Shown: positions 1-8,526 of the stretch, piece after piece
Layout: each line of letters opens with the position of its first letter
How positions within the stretch are numbered: position 1 is the first letter of the stretch
Source of the DNA: Bacteroidia bacterium
GTDB taxonomy: Bacteria > Bacteroidota > Bacteroidia > Flavobacteriales > Flavobacteriaceae
Direction: 5' to 3'
Length of the DNA: 64,000 nucleotides
Assembly: GCA_030427585.1 (NCBI GenBank)
Contig: JAUIBW010000021.1
Span: 1 to 64,000, forward strand
The notes under the pieces: generated by a model
What the model was told of the DNA's origin: nothing
Databases searched by the model: none
What the model saw: only the letters and a program-made list of their open reading frames with translations
Translations under genes and position numbers: made by a program

Positions 1-105
1 CTCAATACTCAATACTCAATACTCAATACTCAATACTCAATACTCAATACTCAATACTCAATACTCAATACTCAATACTCAATACCCAATACTCAATACC
101 CAATA
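1..105. repeat. Heptamer tandem repeat (CTCAATA)n
   Basis: Fifteen in-phase 7-bp units run from the window edge to 105. Units 1-12 are exact CTCAATA; units 13 and 15 are CCCAATA. The array may continue to the left. It stops about 55 bp before the -7 box of purB, so it forms the upstream flank of that promoter. No coding frame or CRISPR spacer pattern is present. Confidence 0.97.
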
Positions 106-159
106 TCTGAAACTTTTAAAATTCGTTGCTTGTACTACGTAATTCGTAATTAATTAAAT

Positions 160-167
160 TATCTTTG
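160..167 (+). promoter_or_regulatory. purB -7 promoter element
   Basis: TATCTTTG matches the Bacteroidota sigma-A -7 consensus TAnnTTTG exactly. It lies 21 bp before the purB ATG at 189. A TTG upstream (130-132) could be the -33 element but the spacing is longer than usual. The box overlaps the in-frame TTG at 165, which argues against translation starting there. Confidence 0.6.
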
Positions 168-188
168 CAGCTTCAAAAAAAGAAAACT

Positions 189-1532
189 ATGTCATTATTT
201 CCTTTGCAAGCAATCTCACCTATAGATGGGCGTTATGCATCAAAGACCAAATCTCTTAGTACATTTTTTAGTGAAGAAGCCTTAATCAAATATCGTGTAC
301 TTGTAGAAATTGAATATTTTATTGCTTTGTGCGAGATACCACTACCACAATTACAAGGTATTGACACCTCGCTATTTGATAAACTAAGAGCGATCTATAC
401 TAATTTTTCTAGTGAGGATGCCTCGGCAATAAAAGACATAGAAAAAGTAACCAATCATGATGTCAAAGCTGTAGAGTATTTTATCAAAGAGAAATTTGAT
501 GCTCTTGAGCTACAGGAATATAAAGAGTTTATCCATTTTGGATTAACCTCTCAGGATATTAATAATACTGCAGTACCTTTAAGTATCAAAGAAGCTATTA
601 GTAGTGTTTATATCCCAGAGTACAATGCATTATTAACAAAGCTAAAGTCTTTGGTAGAAGAGTGGTCTGCCGTACCTATGCTTGCCCGTACTCATGGGCA
701 ACCTGCCTCTCCTACCCGATTAGGAAAGGAGTTTCAGGTATATATCACCAGGATCGAAGCACAGTTTGATTTACTAAAGGACATCCCGAGTGCTGCAAAA
801 TTTGGTGGTGCTACAGGAAACTACAATGCACATAAAGTAGCCTACCCTGATATCGACTGGAAAGCTTTTGGAACCCATTTTGTACAAGAAAAACTAGGGC
901 TTCATCATTCTTTTCCTACTACTCAGATTGAGCACTATGATCATATGGCAGCGCTGTTTGATGGCTTAAAACGTATTAATACGATTATACTGGATCTGGA
1001 TCGTGATGTGTGGACTTATGTATCTATGGATTATTTTAAGCAAAAAATAAAAAAAGGAGAAGTTGGTTCTTCGGCGATGCCGCATAAGGTAAACCCTATT
1101 GATTTTGAAAATAGTGAAGGTAACCTGGGAATTGCAAATGCCATATTCGAACACCTTGCCGCAAAACTACCTGTAAGTCGATTGCAACGGGATCTTACTG
1201 ATAGTACAGTACTTAGAAATGTTGGTGTACCTTTTGGGCATACACTAATTGCTTTTCAGGCTACACTTAAAGGGTTAAATAAGCTTTTATTGAACGAAGA
1301 GAAGTTTGCAGAAGATCTAGAAAACAATTGGGCTGTTGTTGCAGAAGCTATACAAACCATATTGAGACGAGAAGGATATCCTAATCCATACGAAGCCTTA
1401 AAAGGTCTTACTCGTACCAACGAAAAGATTAATCAAAATTCTATTGCTGATTTTATTGAAACTCTGGATGTTTCTGAATCTATAAAATCAGAATTAAAAC
1501 AAATTACACCTTCTAACTATACAGGGATATAA
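189..1532 (+). CDS. purB: Adenylosuccinate lyase
   Basis: Catalyses two beta-eliminations: SAICAR to AICAR in de novo purine synthesis, and adenylosuccinate to AMP. The 447-residue length is normal for the bacterial family. The N-terminus carries the typical SPIDGRY motif, and the fumarase/aspartase-superfamily signature loop is seen as GSSAMPHKVNP around residue 295. TARTHGQPA-type residues (ARTHGQPAS) near residue 170 belong to the active site. The frame is open back to a TTG at 165, but that codon lies inside the -7 box, so the ATG at 189 is chosen. Single gene, closed by a strong terminator. Confidence 0.97.
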   Translation: MSLFPLQAISPIDGRYASKTKSLSTFFSEEALIKYRVLVEIEYFIALCEIPLPQLQGIDTSLFDKLRAIYTNFSSEDASAIKDIEKVTNHDVKAVEYFIKEKFDALELQEYKEFIHFGLTSQDINNTAVPLSIKEAISSVYIPEYNALLTKLKSLVEEWSAVPMLARTHGQPASPTRLGKEFQVYITRIEAQFDLLKDIPSAAKFGGATGNYNAHKVAYPDIDWKAFGTHFVQEKLGLHHSFPTTQIEHYDHMAALFDGLKRINTIILDLDRDVWTYVSMDYFKQKIKKGEVGSSAMPHKVNPIDFENSEGNLGIANAIFEHLAAKLPVSRLQRDLTDSTVLRNVGVPFGHTLIAFQATLKGLNKLLLNEEKFAEDLENNWAVVAEAIQTILRREGYPNPYEALKGLTRTNEKINQNSIADFIETLDVSESIKSELKQITPSNYTGI

Positions 1533-1570
1533 ATAATAGGTTTTCTGACACAGAATTCTGATTAAACCAT

Positions 1571-1604
1571 AAAAAAAGAGGCTGTTAAAACAGCCTCTTT
1601 TTTT
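1571..1604. terminator. Bidirectional intrinsic terminator
   Basis: A 16-bp perfect inverted repeat with a 2-nt loop, core GAGGCTGTT/AACAGCCTC flanked by A7 and T7, sits between the convergent purB and DUF4252 genes. The A and T tracts let it work on both strands. Confidence 0.93.
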
Positions 1605-1623
1605 ATATCATTGCTACCATGAT

Positions 1624-2169
1624 TTAGTCATCAATATCTATAGAGTGTGCTATTTCTTTAAAAGCATTAAGGTTGATTTTACCTTTTTCTACAGATTTCA
1701 TAAGCATAGCCATTTTTTCGGGTCTCATATTATCTCCCAATACACGTACTAATGCCAATCCTTTTTCATTATTCTTAGCAAAAACGATAACCTCATCGAT
1801 GTCATCTTCTTCTCCTTGATATTTAAGCACTGCTTTGGTTCCATCTGATCCGAATCGCATTAAGGTTTCATACTTATCTGCATCTAATATCTTTTTTATC
1901 GCTGCACTCTCTTCTTCATATTTACTTTGATTACTCTCGGTAAGCTGTAAAGCTAAAAAGTTAACTTTTTTGATACTCTCTAATGCTTCTCTCTCGTCTT
2001 TATTAAGTTCTACCGTCTCTTTATCCAAAAGGCTGGTCGGTACATCGACTGCTATAAAATCAGCATCACCATGATGATCTACAAAATACTTTTGTAGTGA
2101 GGGTTCGCTACTACAACTTATCATTAGTGATATACTTACAATGCCTAAAATTTTATATACATTTTTCAT
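1624..2169 (-). CDS. DUF4252 lipoprotein
   Basis: A roughly 181-residue secreted lipoprotein: a short basic start, a hydrophobic segment and an SPase II-type site (SLMISC-SS). The body fits the DUF4252 family, found in Bacteroidota and of unknown function. It is the last gene of a sigma/anti-sigma operon, so it is probably an envelope protein made under that sigma factor. The frame extends to a GTG at 2187, but the ATG at 2169 gives a normal lipoprotein signal and is preferred. A paralogue lies immediately upstream. Confidence 0.82.
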   Translation of the reverse strand: MKNVYKILGIVSISLMISCSSEPSLQKYFVDHHGDADFIAVDVPTSLLDKETVELNKDEREALESIKKVNFLALQLTESNQSKYEEESAAIKKILDADKYETLMRFGSDGTKAVLKYQGEEDDIDEVIVFAKNNEKGLALVRVLGDNMRPEKMAMLMKSVEKGKINLNAFKEIAHSIDIDD

Positions 2170-2243
2170 TTCTTTTATTTTTTTCACTGGCCTAAGCTGG
2201 TGGGTTGGTTGATTGATTATTTTTGATTGATGCTTTTAGACCA

Positions 2244-2275
2244 GATTTCCTCTAACCTCACGGTTAGAAGAAATC
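2244..2275 (-). promoter_or_regulatory. Hairpin between the two DUF4252 genes
   Basis: Two 14-nt arms (2244-2257 and 2262-2275) pair with one mismatch around a 4-nt loop. On the transcribed minus strand no T-run follows directly, so it is more likely an mRNA processing or stability element, or a weak attenuator, than a full terminator. A T-run follows only on the plus strand. Confidence 0.6.
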
Positions 2276-2301
2276 CAGATCTTTTTTATCCTAATCCTTG
2301 A

Positions 2302-2841
2302 TTAGTTTCCTTTCTTTTTTACGTGCTTTAATTCTTCTCCACCCGGTACATTAAGGTGGTCTGCAATCTTAGAGACTTGTTTTAAATCAATATCTCCTGT
2401 TATGGTAAGTACTACAGTATTGGGTCCATCTCCATCTTCTTTTACACCATCAAGAAACATAAACAATTCGCTTACATGATCATCGTCTTTTCCTGGTTTA
2501 GAGTAAAATTTTACATTCTTCCCATCACTTTTTACTCTCATTAATTCATCAAGAGAAGAACTTTTAAGGTAGTTACTTACATCTGCTCTCATCTTCTGTC
2601 CTACTTCTTTGTTTTCTGTAGCAAAGACCTTAATGTTTTTTATGTTCTCTACAAGATTCATATACTCTTGTACTTCTTCATCATTACTTTCTAATTTTAT
2701 TTGGCTTAGTAGCTTAAACATTTTACTGGTTACTACTACAGAAGATACTCCTTTCATATCCTCATATTTATCAAAATTACTTTGTGCGTTAGACACATAT
2801 GGTACTATTGCAAAGGCTAAAATAATTGCTAACTTTTTCAT
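2302..2841 (-). CDS. DUF4252 secreted protein
   Basis: 179 residues with a cleavable signal peptide (hydrophobic core then SNAQS) and no lipobox cysteine. It resembles the downstream DUF4252 gene: both have a conserved stretch about Asp/Glu-rich helices and a GDIDL-type strand near the C-terminus. Function is unknown for the family. It lies 70 bp after the anti-sigma gene in the same orientation. Having one soluble or periplasmic copy and one lipoprotein copy in tandem is typical of this operon type. Confidence 0.82.
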   Translation of the reverse strand: MKKLAIILAFAIVPYVSNAQSNFDKYEDMKGVSSVVVTSKMFKLLSQIKLESNDEEVQEYMNLVENIKNIKVFATENKEVGQKMRADVSNYLKSSSLDELMRVKSDGKNVKFYSKPGKDDDHVSELFMFLDGVKEDGDGPNTVVLTITGDIDLKQVSKIADHLNVPGGEELKHVKKKGN

Positions 2842-2911
2842 AATATTTAAAAATTTAATTCCTTACTTCATCCTGTTTTACCAACAGTATTTTTCGGGTA
2901 GTCGTTTGTTT

Positions 2912-3352
2912 TTATTTTGTTAATTTTTCTGTAGTGCTTTCAAACTCATTCAGGTACACTAATTCCTGTTTGCCCTCATTCATTAATTGCGAAACCATAT
3001 TGAGGATTTTTTTGGTTTCCTGTAAAGCTATTTCCGGATCTTCATAAGTCCCTAGAGTTTTGTCTGGGTTTGATGGTGTATTTGTTAAAAATATCCCTGC
3101 GATCAAAGCTATTGATGCTGCAATACCCATCCATGCGTATCTGGATTTTCTACTACTAGTATTTAATTTTAGATCCTTGGTAGCGGTTATGGTACTCTCT
3201 TGAGAAAAATATTGAAATAGATCTTTGTATCTCTCTAAATGCGACGGCACAGTTTCTCTGGTAAAGTAAACCTTTAATTCTTTTTCTTCAGAAATGGTCG
3301 TTTCTCCTTCGAAATACTTCTCTAGTAATTTTTCTATATTAGACAACTCCAT
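2912..3352 (-). CDS. Putative anti-sigma factor, membrane-anchored
   Basis: 146 residues. The N-terminal ~60 residues form a soluble acidic region (IEKLLEKYFEGETT, then EEKEL), common in Bacteroidota proteins encoded after ECF sigma factors. A single TM segment spans about residues 74-91, and about 50 residues lie outside. The start codon overlaps the end of the sigma gene by 14 bp, which implies coupled translation. By position and topology it should hold the sigma factor at the membrane; no classic zinc anti-sigma motif (HxxxCxxC) is visible. Confidence 0.72.
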   Translation of the reverse strand: MELSNIEKLLEKYFEGETTISEEKELKVYFTRETVPSHLERYKDLFQYFSQESTITATKDLKLNTSSRKSRYAWMGIAASIALIAGIFLTNTPSNPDKTLGTYEDPEIALQETKKILNMVSQLMNEGKQELVYLNEFESTTEKLTK

Positions 3353-3848
3353 AATTGTGTTTTTTTAATAATTCTTCTCTAATTTTTTTTCTTCCTCTTG
3401 ATAATGCAACTCTAACTGCTGTTTCATTAAGTCCTAGCATATCCGCTATTTCTGCATTATCATATTGTTCTATATCTCTAAGTTGGATAATCATTCGTTG
3501 TTGTTCTGGTAGATTATCCATAATCTTACCTACCCAATCTAAGCTATCTCTAGCTTCTACTTGTCGTTGTAATGAAGGTCTCTCGTCCTTATAATTACTA
3601 TGTACAATTTTTAGGTTTCCTGTTTCTTTAGCCTTAAGCTTATCATAACAATAATTCTTAGTCATTGTCATCGCAAAAGCTTCTACATTTTTATACTCAG
3701 CCATTTTACTTTTATTCCTCCATAGCTTCAGTAATACTTCTTGTGTAGCATCTTCTGCTTCTTCATTACTTACAAGTAAACGTTTAGCTAACCTAAAAAG
3801 CTTATCTTTAAATCCGTTTGTAAGCGTTATAAATGCTCCTTCTTTCAT
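3339..3848 (-). CDS. ECF-type RNA polymerase sigma factor
   Basis: 169 residues, normal for an ECF sigma-70 factor. Region 2 covers about residues 10-80, with the AEDATQEVLLKLWRN helix and a following aromatic-rich segment. Region 4 covers about residues 110-160, with the LPEQQRMIIQLRD and NETAVRVALSRGRKK helices. First gene of a four-gene operon with an anti-sigma-like protein and two DUF4252 proteins. ECF operons of this kind usually autoregulate. Confidence 0.93.
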   Translation of the reverse strand: MKEGAFITLTNGFKDKLFRLAKRLLVSNEEAEDATQEVLLKLWRNKSKMAEYKNVEAFAMTMTKNYCYDKLKAKETGNLKIVHSNYKDERPSLQRQVEARDSLDWVGKIMDNLPEQQRMIIQLRDIEQYDNAEIADMLGLNETAVRVALSRGRKKIREELLKKHNYGVV

Positions 3849-4077
3849 TTTGGTTGGTGGTTTTCATAAAACTTTGTCAGCTTTATACTAGGGAGACGAC
3901 TATCTAAGTAATTTGTTACAATCTTTTTTAAAATTATAATAAAGTAGTTACATTTATCACTTTATAACAAGAAGTATAGGTCATTATGAAATAAATATAA
4001 CCTTCATTTTTATTCTTCACGGAATGATTATTGATGAATTTCATTAGACAAATAAAAAAACAATAAATATAAAATAG

Positions 4078-5502
4078 ATGAAGTACATAAAGTATTTTGC
4101 ACTATTGCTTTTCATTAGTAACCTGCTTACGGCATGTTTTGATGATAACGATGATGTACCCCGTGTTTCTGGCGCTACAGAAATAAATGATTTTATCTGG
4201 AAAGGATTAAACCTTTATTATTTATATAAAGCAGATGTCCCTGATTTGGCAAACAATCGTTTTGCTTCTAATCAGGAGTATGTACAGTTTTTACAAGGAT
4301 TTTCTACTCCCGAAACAATTTTCGAGGAATTAAAATCTAAGCAAACTGTATTAGTAAACGGAGAGCAAGTAAAGGTTGATCAATTTAGTTGGATTGTAGA
4401 TGATTATATTGAATTAGAAAAGGCCTTTGATGGGATTACAAGAAGTAATGGTATGGAATACGGCCTTGTACGCTACCCAAACGACCAATCCCTTGTGTTT
4501 GGATATGTGCGTTATGTGCTACCAGGAACAGATGCCGAAGCCAAAGGAATAAAGAGAGGAGACATCTTTACTACCGTTAATGGTACCCAGATGAATGATC
4601 AAAACTTTAGACAATTACTAGCTCCTGACAATTATATTATAGGCCTGGCTACTTTTGATGGTACTAATGTTACTGCTACAGGAACTTCTGTTTCTCTTAC
4701 CAAAGTTGAATATACCGAGAATCCTGTTTTTATATCAAAAACAATTGATGTAGGCGGTAGTCCTGTAGGATATCTTATGTATAACTCTTTTACCGGGGAT
4801 TTTGACCCCCAGCTTAATGCGGCTTTTGCAAAATTTGTATCCGATAATGTAAGTGATTTAATATTAGATCTAAGATATAACGGTGGTGGATCTGTTACCT
4901 CTGCAATTGATTTATCGAGTATGATTACAGGGCAGTTTAACGGCCAGGTTTTTTCGACAGAAGAATGGAACGCTGATCGACAGGCACAGTTTGGAAGCAC
5001 CAACCTTTTTGATAATCAAATTAGAACAGGCGAAGCTATTAACAGTCTTAATTTAAACAGGGTTTATGTTTTAACAACCAGAAGCTCTGCTTCGGCTAGT
5101 GAATTGGTAATTAACGGGCTTGATCCACATATAAATGTAATTCAGGTAGGAACTACCACAAGAGGAAAATTTCAAGCCTCAATAACATTATACGATTCTG
5201 ATAACTTTGGACGGCAAGGTGCGAATACAGGACATACATATGCCATGCAACCTTTAGTTCTTAAATCAAGTAATTCTGTTGGATTTACAGATTATCACGG
5301 TGGTTTTGTTCCAGAAATAGAAATCGAAGAAGATTATTCTAATCTTGGTATATTGGGTGATGAAAACGAACCTCTTTTTAAGGCTGCAATAGATAATATT
5401 TTAGGTACAAAAAGTGCTAAAAATTATAATCTACTACAATTAGAAAGTGTTGGAAATAGCAAAATGTTTTCTCCTGCTTATGAACGTATGTATAGGGACT
5501 AA
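4078..5502 (+). CDS. S41-family C-terminal processing-type peptidase lipoprotein
   Basis: 474 residues. A signal peptide with a lipobox (NLLTAC, Cys ~20) is followed by an Asp-rich linker. The central part has a PDZ-like stretch (GYVRYVLPGTDAEAKGIKRGD). The tail-specific protease core contains SSASASE, where S339 is the likely nucleophile, and a TTRGK loop with K364 as general base, 25 residues later as in CtpB. Likely an outer-membrane-anchored periplasmic or surface protease. It stands alone, divergent from the sigma operon, with its own terminator. Confidence 0.9.
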   Translation: MKYIKYFALLLFISNLLTACFDDNDDVPRVSGATEINDFIWKGLNLYYLYKADVPDLANNRFASNQEYVQFLQGFSTPETIFEELKSKQTVLVNGEQVKVDQFSWIVDDYIELEKAFDGITRSNGMEYGLVRYPNDQSLVFGYVRYVLPGTDAEAKGIKRGDIFTTVNGTQMNDQNFRQLLAPDNYIIGLATFDGTNVTATGTSVSLTKVEYTENPVFISKTIDVGGSPVGYLMYNSFTGDFDPQLNAAFAKFVSDNVSDLILDLRYNGGGSVTSAIDLSSMITGQFNGQVFSTEEWNADRQAQFGSTNLFDNQIRTGEAINSLNLNRVYVLTTRSSASASELVINGLDPHINVIQVGTTTRGKFQASITLYDSDNFGRQGANTGHTYAMQPLVLKSSNSVGFTDYHGGFVPEIEIEEDYSNLGILGDENEPLFKAAIDNILGTKSAKNYNLLQLESVGNSKMFSPAYERMYRD

Positions 5503-5544
5503 AATTCTTTCTGCTACAGCATAAGAACAATAATCTCTAAAAAT

Positions 5545-5578
5545 AAAAACTCCTAAACTATTCATTTAGGAGTTTTTT
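5545..5578. terminator. Intrinsic terminator
   Basis: An inverted repeat (AAACTCCTAAA and TTTAGGAGTTT with a 7-nt loop) followed by a T-run lies between the convergent S41 protease and the TonB receptor. The A-tract on the left side allows use from the minus strand too. Confidence 0.9.
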
Positions 5579-5597
5579 GATTAAACCCGGGAGGCAT

Positions 5598-7541
5598 TTA
5601 GAATTCTAGAGTAATTCCGACTCTGGCATTTCTACCTTTGGTACTAAATCCTAAAATCTCCTGATAATCTTCATTGGTAATATTATGCATCGCTGCATAA
5701 ACATTCAGATTTTTTAGTAATCGATGACTAATATAAAAATCTAAAATTCCATAACCATCAAGAGAAACTTGTGTTGGGGCAAAAGTAACCGGGTCTGTAT
5801 TAGCAAAATCATTATCTATACGCTTAGTATTGTATTGATAATTTAACGATGTATAGGTCTTTTCTCCTAGTTGATAACCTATACTGGCATTAATCATATG
5901 TTTAGGGATTCTAATATTATCATCTAATTTGTCAATATTAGTATACGTATAATTCCCTTTTATAGATAGTTTATCTTCTAAAACCAATGTAGATACCTCT
6001 ACTTCTACTCCATCTACCTTAATATCATTAGGCGAGTTAAAGTTCACAAAAGTAGTAGGATTAAACGTGATAAAATTCTCTGATTTACGATTAAAATACA
6101 CTATACTAACTGTAGCTTTCTTTTTATGAGATAATTCTACTCCTCCTTCTATAGTTGTACTCTCTTCGGGTTTAAGATCTGGATTTCCGGTAAGGAATGC
6201 GGTATCATACAATTGAAATAATGATGGCGTAATATATGCAGTGCTATACGATGCTAATCCTTTTATATAATTATCCCCGAATGTATGAGTATAAGATGGA
6301 TTAATAGTGTAGACAACATGATTATCATAGGTACTATGAATATTATATCTTGCTCCTACATTTAGATTAAAACCAAAATCTGAAGCATACACTATATTAA
6401 TATAAGGATCAATAATATCAAACTCAGCATCAGTATCACTAATCGTTTCTTCTAGGTTTGTAGCACCAAAAGGAATATTTAGTAGGCTAAATTTGCTATA
6501 CGAACCATTAGCTCCAATAACCGTATGCAGTGTATTGTTAAAGGTATATTTATTATAAGCATCAAAAGTATGTACATTACCTTCGTATTTTGAAGGAAAA
6601 CTAGATCTGGTAAGATCTCTTTCTAGAGAAGCAAAACTGTTTGTAAATGTAAAACTGCCCTTAGAGTATTTAATCTCCCAAAAAGATCCTGCTCTTACTT
6701 GCTGACTTTCAAATCGGTTGTCTCCATCAATTCCTGCAGCGATATCGAAATCATTTTTATATTGATCCAAATTTCCAAAAAAATGAAACCTGAAGTTATC
6801 ATTCCATCGGTATCCTAACTTGGCATATACGTTAAATTTAGAAAACGCATCACTTTCTGCTCCTTCGGCCTCTGCTGCAGATAATCCATCACTAAACTGG
6901 TTTCCTATACTTGCCAAATAGCTTATCTTCCCCAGGGTTCCATTAATAGAAGCCAGGTTTACAAATTCATTAATATCATAATCCTGATCTTCCTGAGATT
7001 GATTAGTTCCTATACTGGATTGAAAACTTGCAGCGATTTTTTTCTTACTTTCAGGTTTTGTAATAATATTAATTACTGCAGTCGCAGCTCCCGAACCATA
7101 TAACGTACTCGACGCTCCTTTAAGAATTTCAATCTCCTGTATTTGATTCACCGATAATAATCGTAAATCAAAATCCCCTGATGAAGTAGAAGGATCACTA
7201 ACCGTTACCCCATCTACTCTAACCACTACCTGGCGGTTACGTCCTCCTCGTACATAAACCCCAAGATCTTGTCCCGCTGCACTGCCATTACCATTAATAA
7301 ATAGACCAGTTGCTCTTGTAAGCACGGTAGCTACAGATTGTCCCTGGCTACGTTCTAGTTCCTTGGCAGTAATTTTAGTAATTACTTTACCACTTTGTTC
7401 TCGTTTTAAACTAAACTTAGAGTCAGAAATAACTACTTCATCTAGTTCATTAACCACTTCATCTATTTGGATCTCTTGTCCAAATACAAAAGAAGATCCC
7501 AGCATTAAAAATGCGGTTCCAAAAAATACTTTTTTGTTCAT
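5598..7541 (-). CDS. btuB: TonB-dependent receptor, probable cobalamin/corrinoid receptor
   Basis: 647 residues: a signal peptide, then a plug domain (about 50-165, with VYVRGGRNRQ, VRVDGV and YGSGAATAVINIITK) and a long beta-barrel ending in phenylalanine (GITLEF), as expected for BamA-dependent insertion. Two lines of context point to B12: a cobalamin riboswitch directly upstream on the same strand, and a divergent cob/btu operon. A TonB-box-like stretch (DEVVISDS) follows the signal peptide. The corrinoid specificity is inferred from the riboswitch rather than from the barrel sequence. Confidence 0.9.
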   Translation of the reverse strand: MNKKVFFGTAFLMLGSSFVFGQEIQIDEVVNELDEVVISDSKFSLKREQSGKVITKITAKELERSQGQSVATVLTRATGLFINGNGSAAGQDLGVYVRGGRNRQVVVRVDGVTVSDPSTSSGDFDLRLLSVNQIQEIEILKGASSTLYGSGAATAVINIITKPESKKKIAASFQSSIGTNQSQEDQDYDINEFVNLASINGTLGKISYLASIGNQFSDGLSAAEAEGAESDAFSKFNVYAKLGYRWNDNFRFHFFGNLDQYKNDFDIAAGIDGDNRFESQQVRAGSFWEIKYSKGSFTFTNSFASLERDLTRSSFPSKYEGNVHTFDAYNKYTFNNTLHTVIGANGSYSKFSLLNIPFGATNLEETISDTDAEFDIIDPYINIVYASDFGFNLNVGARYNIHSTYDNHVVYTINPSYTHTFGDNYIKGLASYSTAYITPSLFQLYDTAFLTGNPDLKPEESTTIEGGVELSHKKKATVSIVYFNRKSENFITFNPTTFVNFNSPNDIKVDGVEVEVSTLVLEDKLSIKGNYTYTNIDKLDDNIRIPKHMINASIGYQLGEKTYTSLNYQYNTKRIDNDFANTDPVTFAPTQVSLDGYGILDFYISHRLLKNLNVYAAMHNITNEDYQEILGFSTKGRNARVGITLEF

Positions 7542-7633
7542 TACTTAAACACTTAATTTTTACAATTACCGGAAAAAAGTATGTAGTTTACCCATACCCA
7601 AACCTTTGTCCCGAAAGTTTGATTACATCGAAT

Positions 7634-7907
7634 AAAGGCAGGTCTCCTGGCTTGCGTCTTGTTGTTTACCTTCCCGATCGCTATAACGAGCAGTGGTTAT
7701 AAAGAATTAACAACAAGCATCCTTTTTAATATGGACACAGCATACAGTTGCGGGAACAGCTCAGGAATATTGATTTATGATGCTAGATGTTAGAAATACG
7801 ATTAAAAATTAAAAAATCGCCATTCATATCTCTACCTTCATTTTTCATTGTACCTGATTCCCTTTTAATCCTCAACTCCCTTGATTAAGAAGTATCAGAA
7901 CCAAAAT
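7634..7907 (-). promoter_or_regulatory. Cobalamin riboswitch with an enlarged P5 loop
   Basis: Read on the minus strand, the conserved pieces appear in order: a TTTTGGTTCTG start near 7907, AAAGGGAATCAGG (about 7853-7866), GAGCTGTTCCCGCAACTGT (7745-7763), and the B12-box AAGCCAGGAGACCTGCC (7636-7652). Between the two P5 arms (TCAGG, 7853-7857, and CCTGA, 7761-7765) lie about 87 nt instead of the usual few, making the element ~274 nt. It precedes the TonB-dependent receptor. The expression platform lies in 7542-7633; a CCTTT/AAAGG pairing there could compete with the aptamer 3' end, but this is inference. Confidence 0.92.
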
Positions 7908-7973
7908 TCTGCGCGAATGTATTATATTTTACCGAATTTCGGATTACTTTAACAAATAAATAGTGTATTCGAT

Positions 7974-7981
7974 TACCTTTG
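7974..7981 (+). promoter_or_regulatory. cob operon -7 promoter element
   Basis: TACCTTTG matches TAnnTTTG exactly, 21 bp before the cobU ATG at 8003. It also overlaps an in-frame TTG (7979), excluding that codon as the start. The plus-strand operon has no riboswitch of its own. Confidence 0.6.
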
Positions 7982-8002
7982 CTTTCTCTAAAACCAATTT
8001 CA

Positions 8003-8515
8003 ATGTTATATTACATTACAGGAGGAGAACGTTCTGGCAAAAGTAGATATGCACAACATCTGGCATTACAATTATCTGAAACCCCTTATTATCTAGCTAC
8101 TTCACGCGTTTGGGATGATGATCATCGCAAACGTATAGATAGGCATATTGCAGATCGCGACGAGCGCTGGACTTCTATAGAGGAAGAAAAAGAAATTTCT
8201 AAAGTTATAAAAAAGGATAGCGTTGTTGTAATCGATTGCGTAACTTTGTGGCTTACCAACTATTATATGGATACAAAAAATGATGTCCAGCTCTCATTGT
8301 CGCAAGCAAAAGCAGAATTTGCTAAACTACTAGATATAAACGCGATTATAATTATCATTTCTAATGAAATCGGAATGGGAGTTCATGCTACTACTGAAGT
8401 GGGCAGAAAATTTACAGAACTACAGGGTTGGATGAATCAGCATATAGCCAGTCATGCTGATAAAGCAATATTAATGATTTCTGGTATTCCTGTTGAAATC
8501 AAAAAAACTAATTAA
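8003..8515 (+). CDS. cobU: Adenosylcobinamide kinase / adenosylcobinamide-phosphate guanylyltransferase
   Basis: Phosphorylates adenosylcobinamide and then transfers GMP, making AdoCbi-GDP for nucleotide-loop assembly. 170 residues, normal for the family. The P-loop is GGERSGKS at about residues 6-13, and the conserved CVTLWLTN and SNEIGMG stretches follow. First gene of the cobalamin salvage/uptake operon, 11 bp before cobT. The start is set by the promoter position and by the fit of MLYYITGG to family N-termini. Confidence 0.96.
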   Translation: MLYYITGGERSGKSRYAQHLALQLSETPYYLATSRVWDDDHRKRIDRHIADRDERWTSIEEEKEISKVIKKDSVVVIDCVTLWLTNYYMDTKNDVQLSLSQAKAEFAKLLDINAIIIIISNEIGMGVHATTEVGRKFTELQGWMNQHIASHADKAILMISGIPVEIKKTN

Positions 8516-8526
8516 CCAAAACATAC

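Noticed and set aside
1..105. CRISPR array
   Set aside because: The unit is 7 bp and contiguous, with no spacers.
165..188. Upstream TTG start for purB adding eight residues
   Set aside because: The TTG lies in the TATCTTTG -7 box and the added residues do not fit purB N-termini; the same applies to the TTG starts at 7979 (cobU) and 30246 (blaI).
7511..7702. Small plus-strand open frame upstream of cobU
   Set aside because: It runs through the minus-strand riboswitch B12-box and leader; no independent coding signal.
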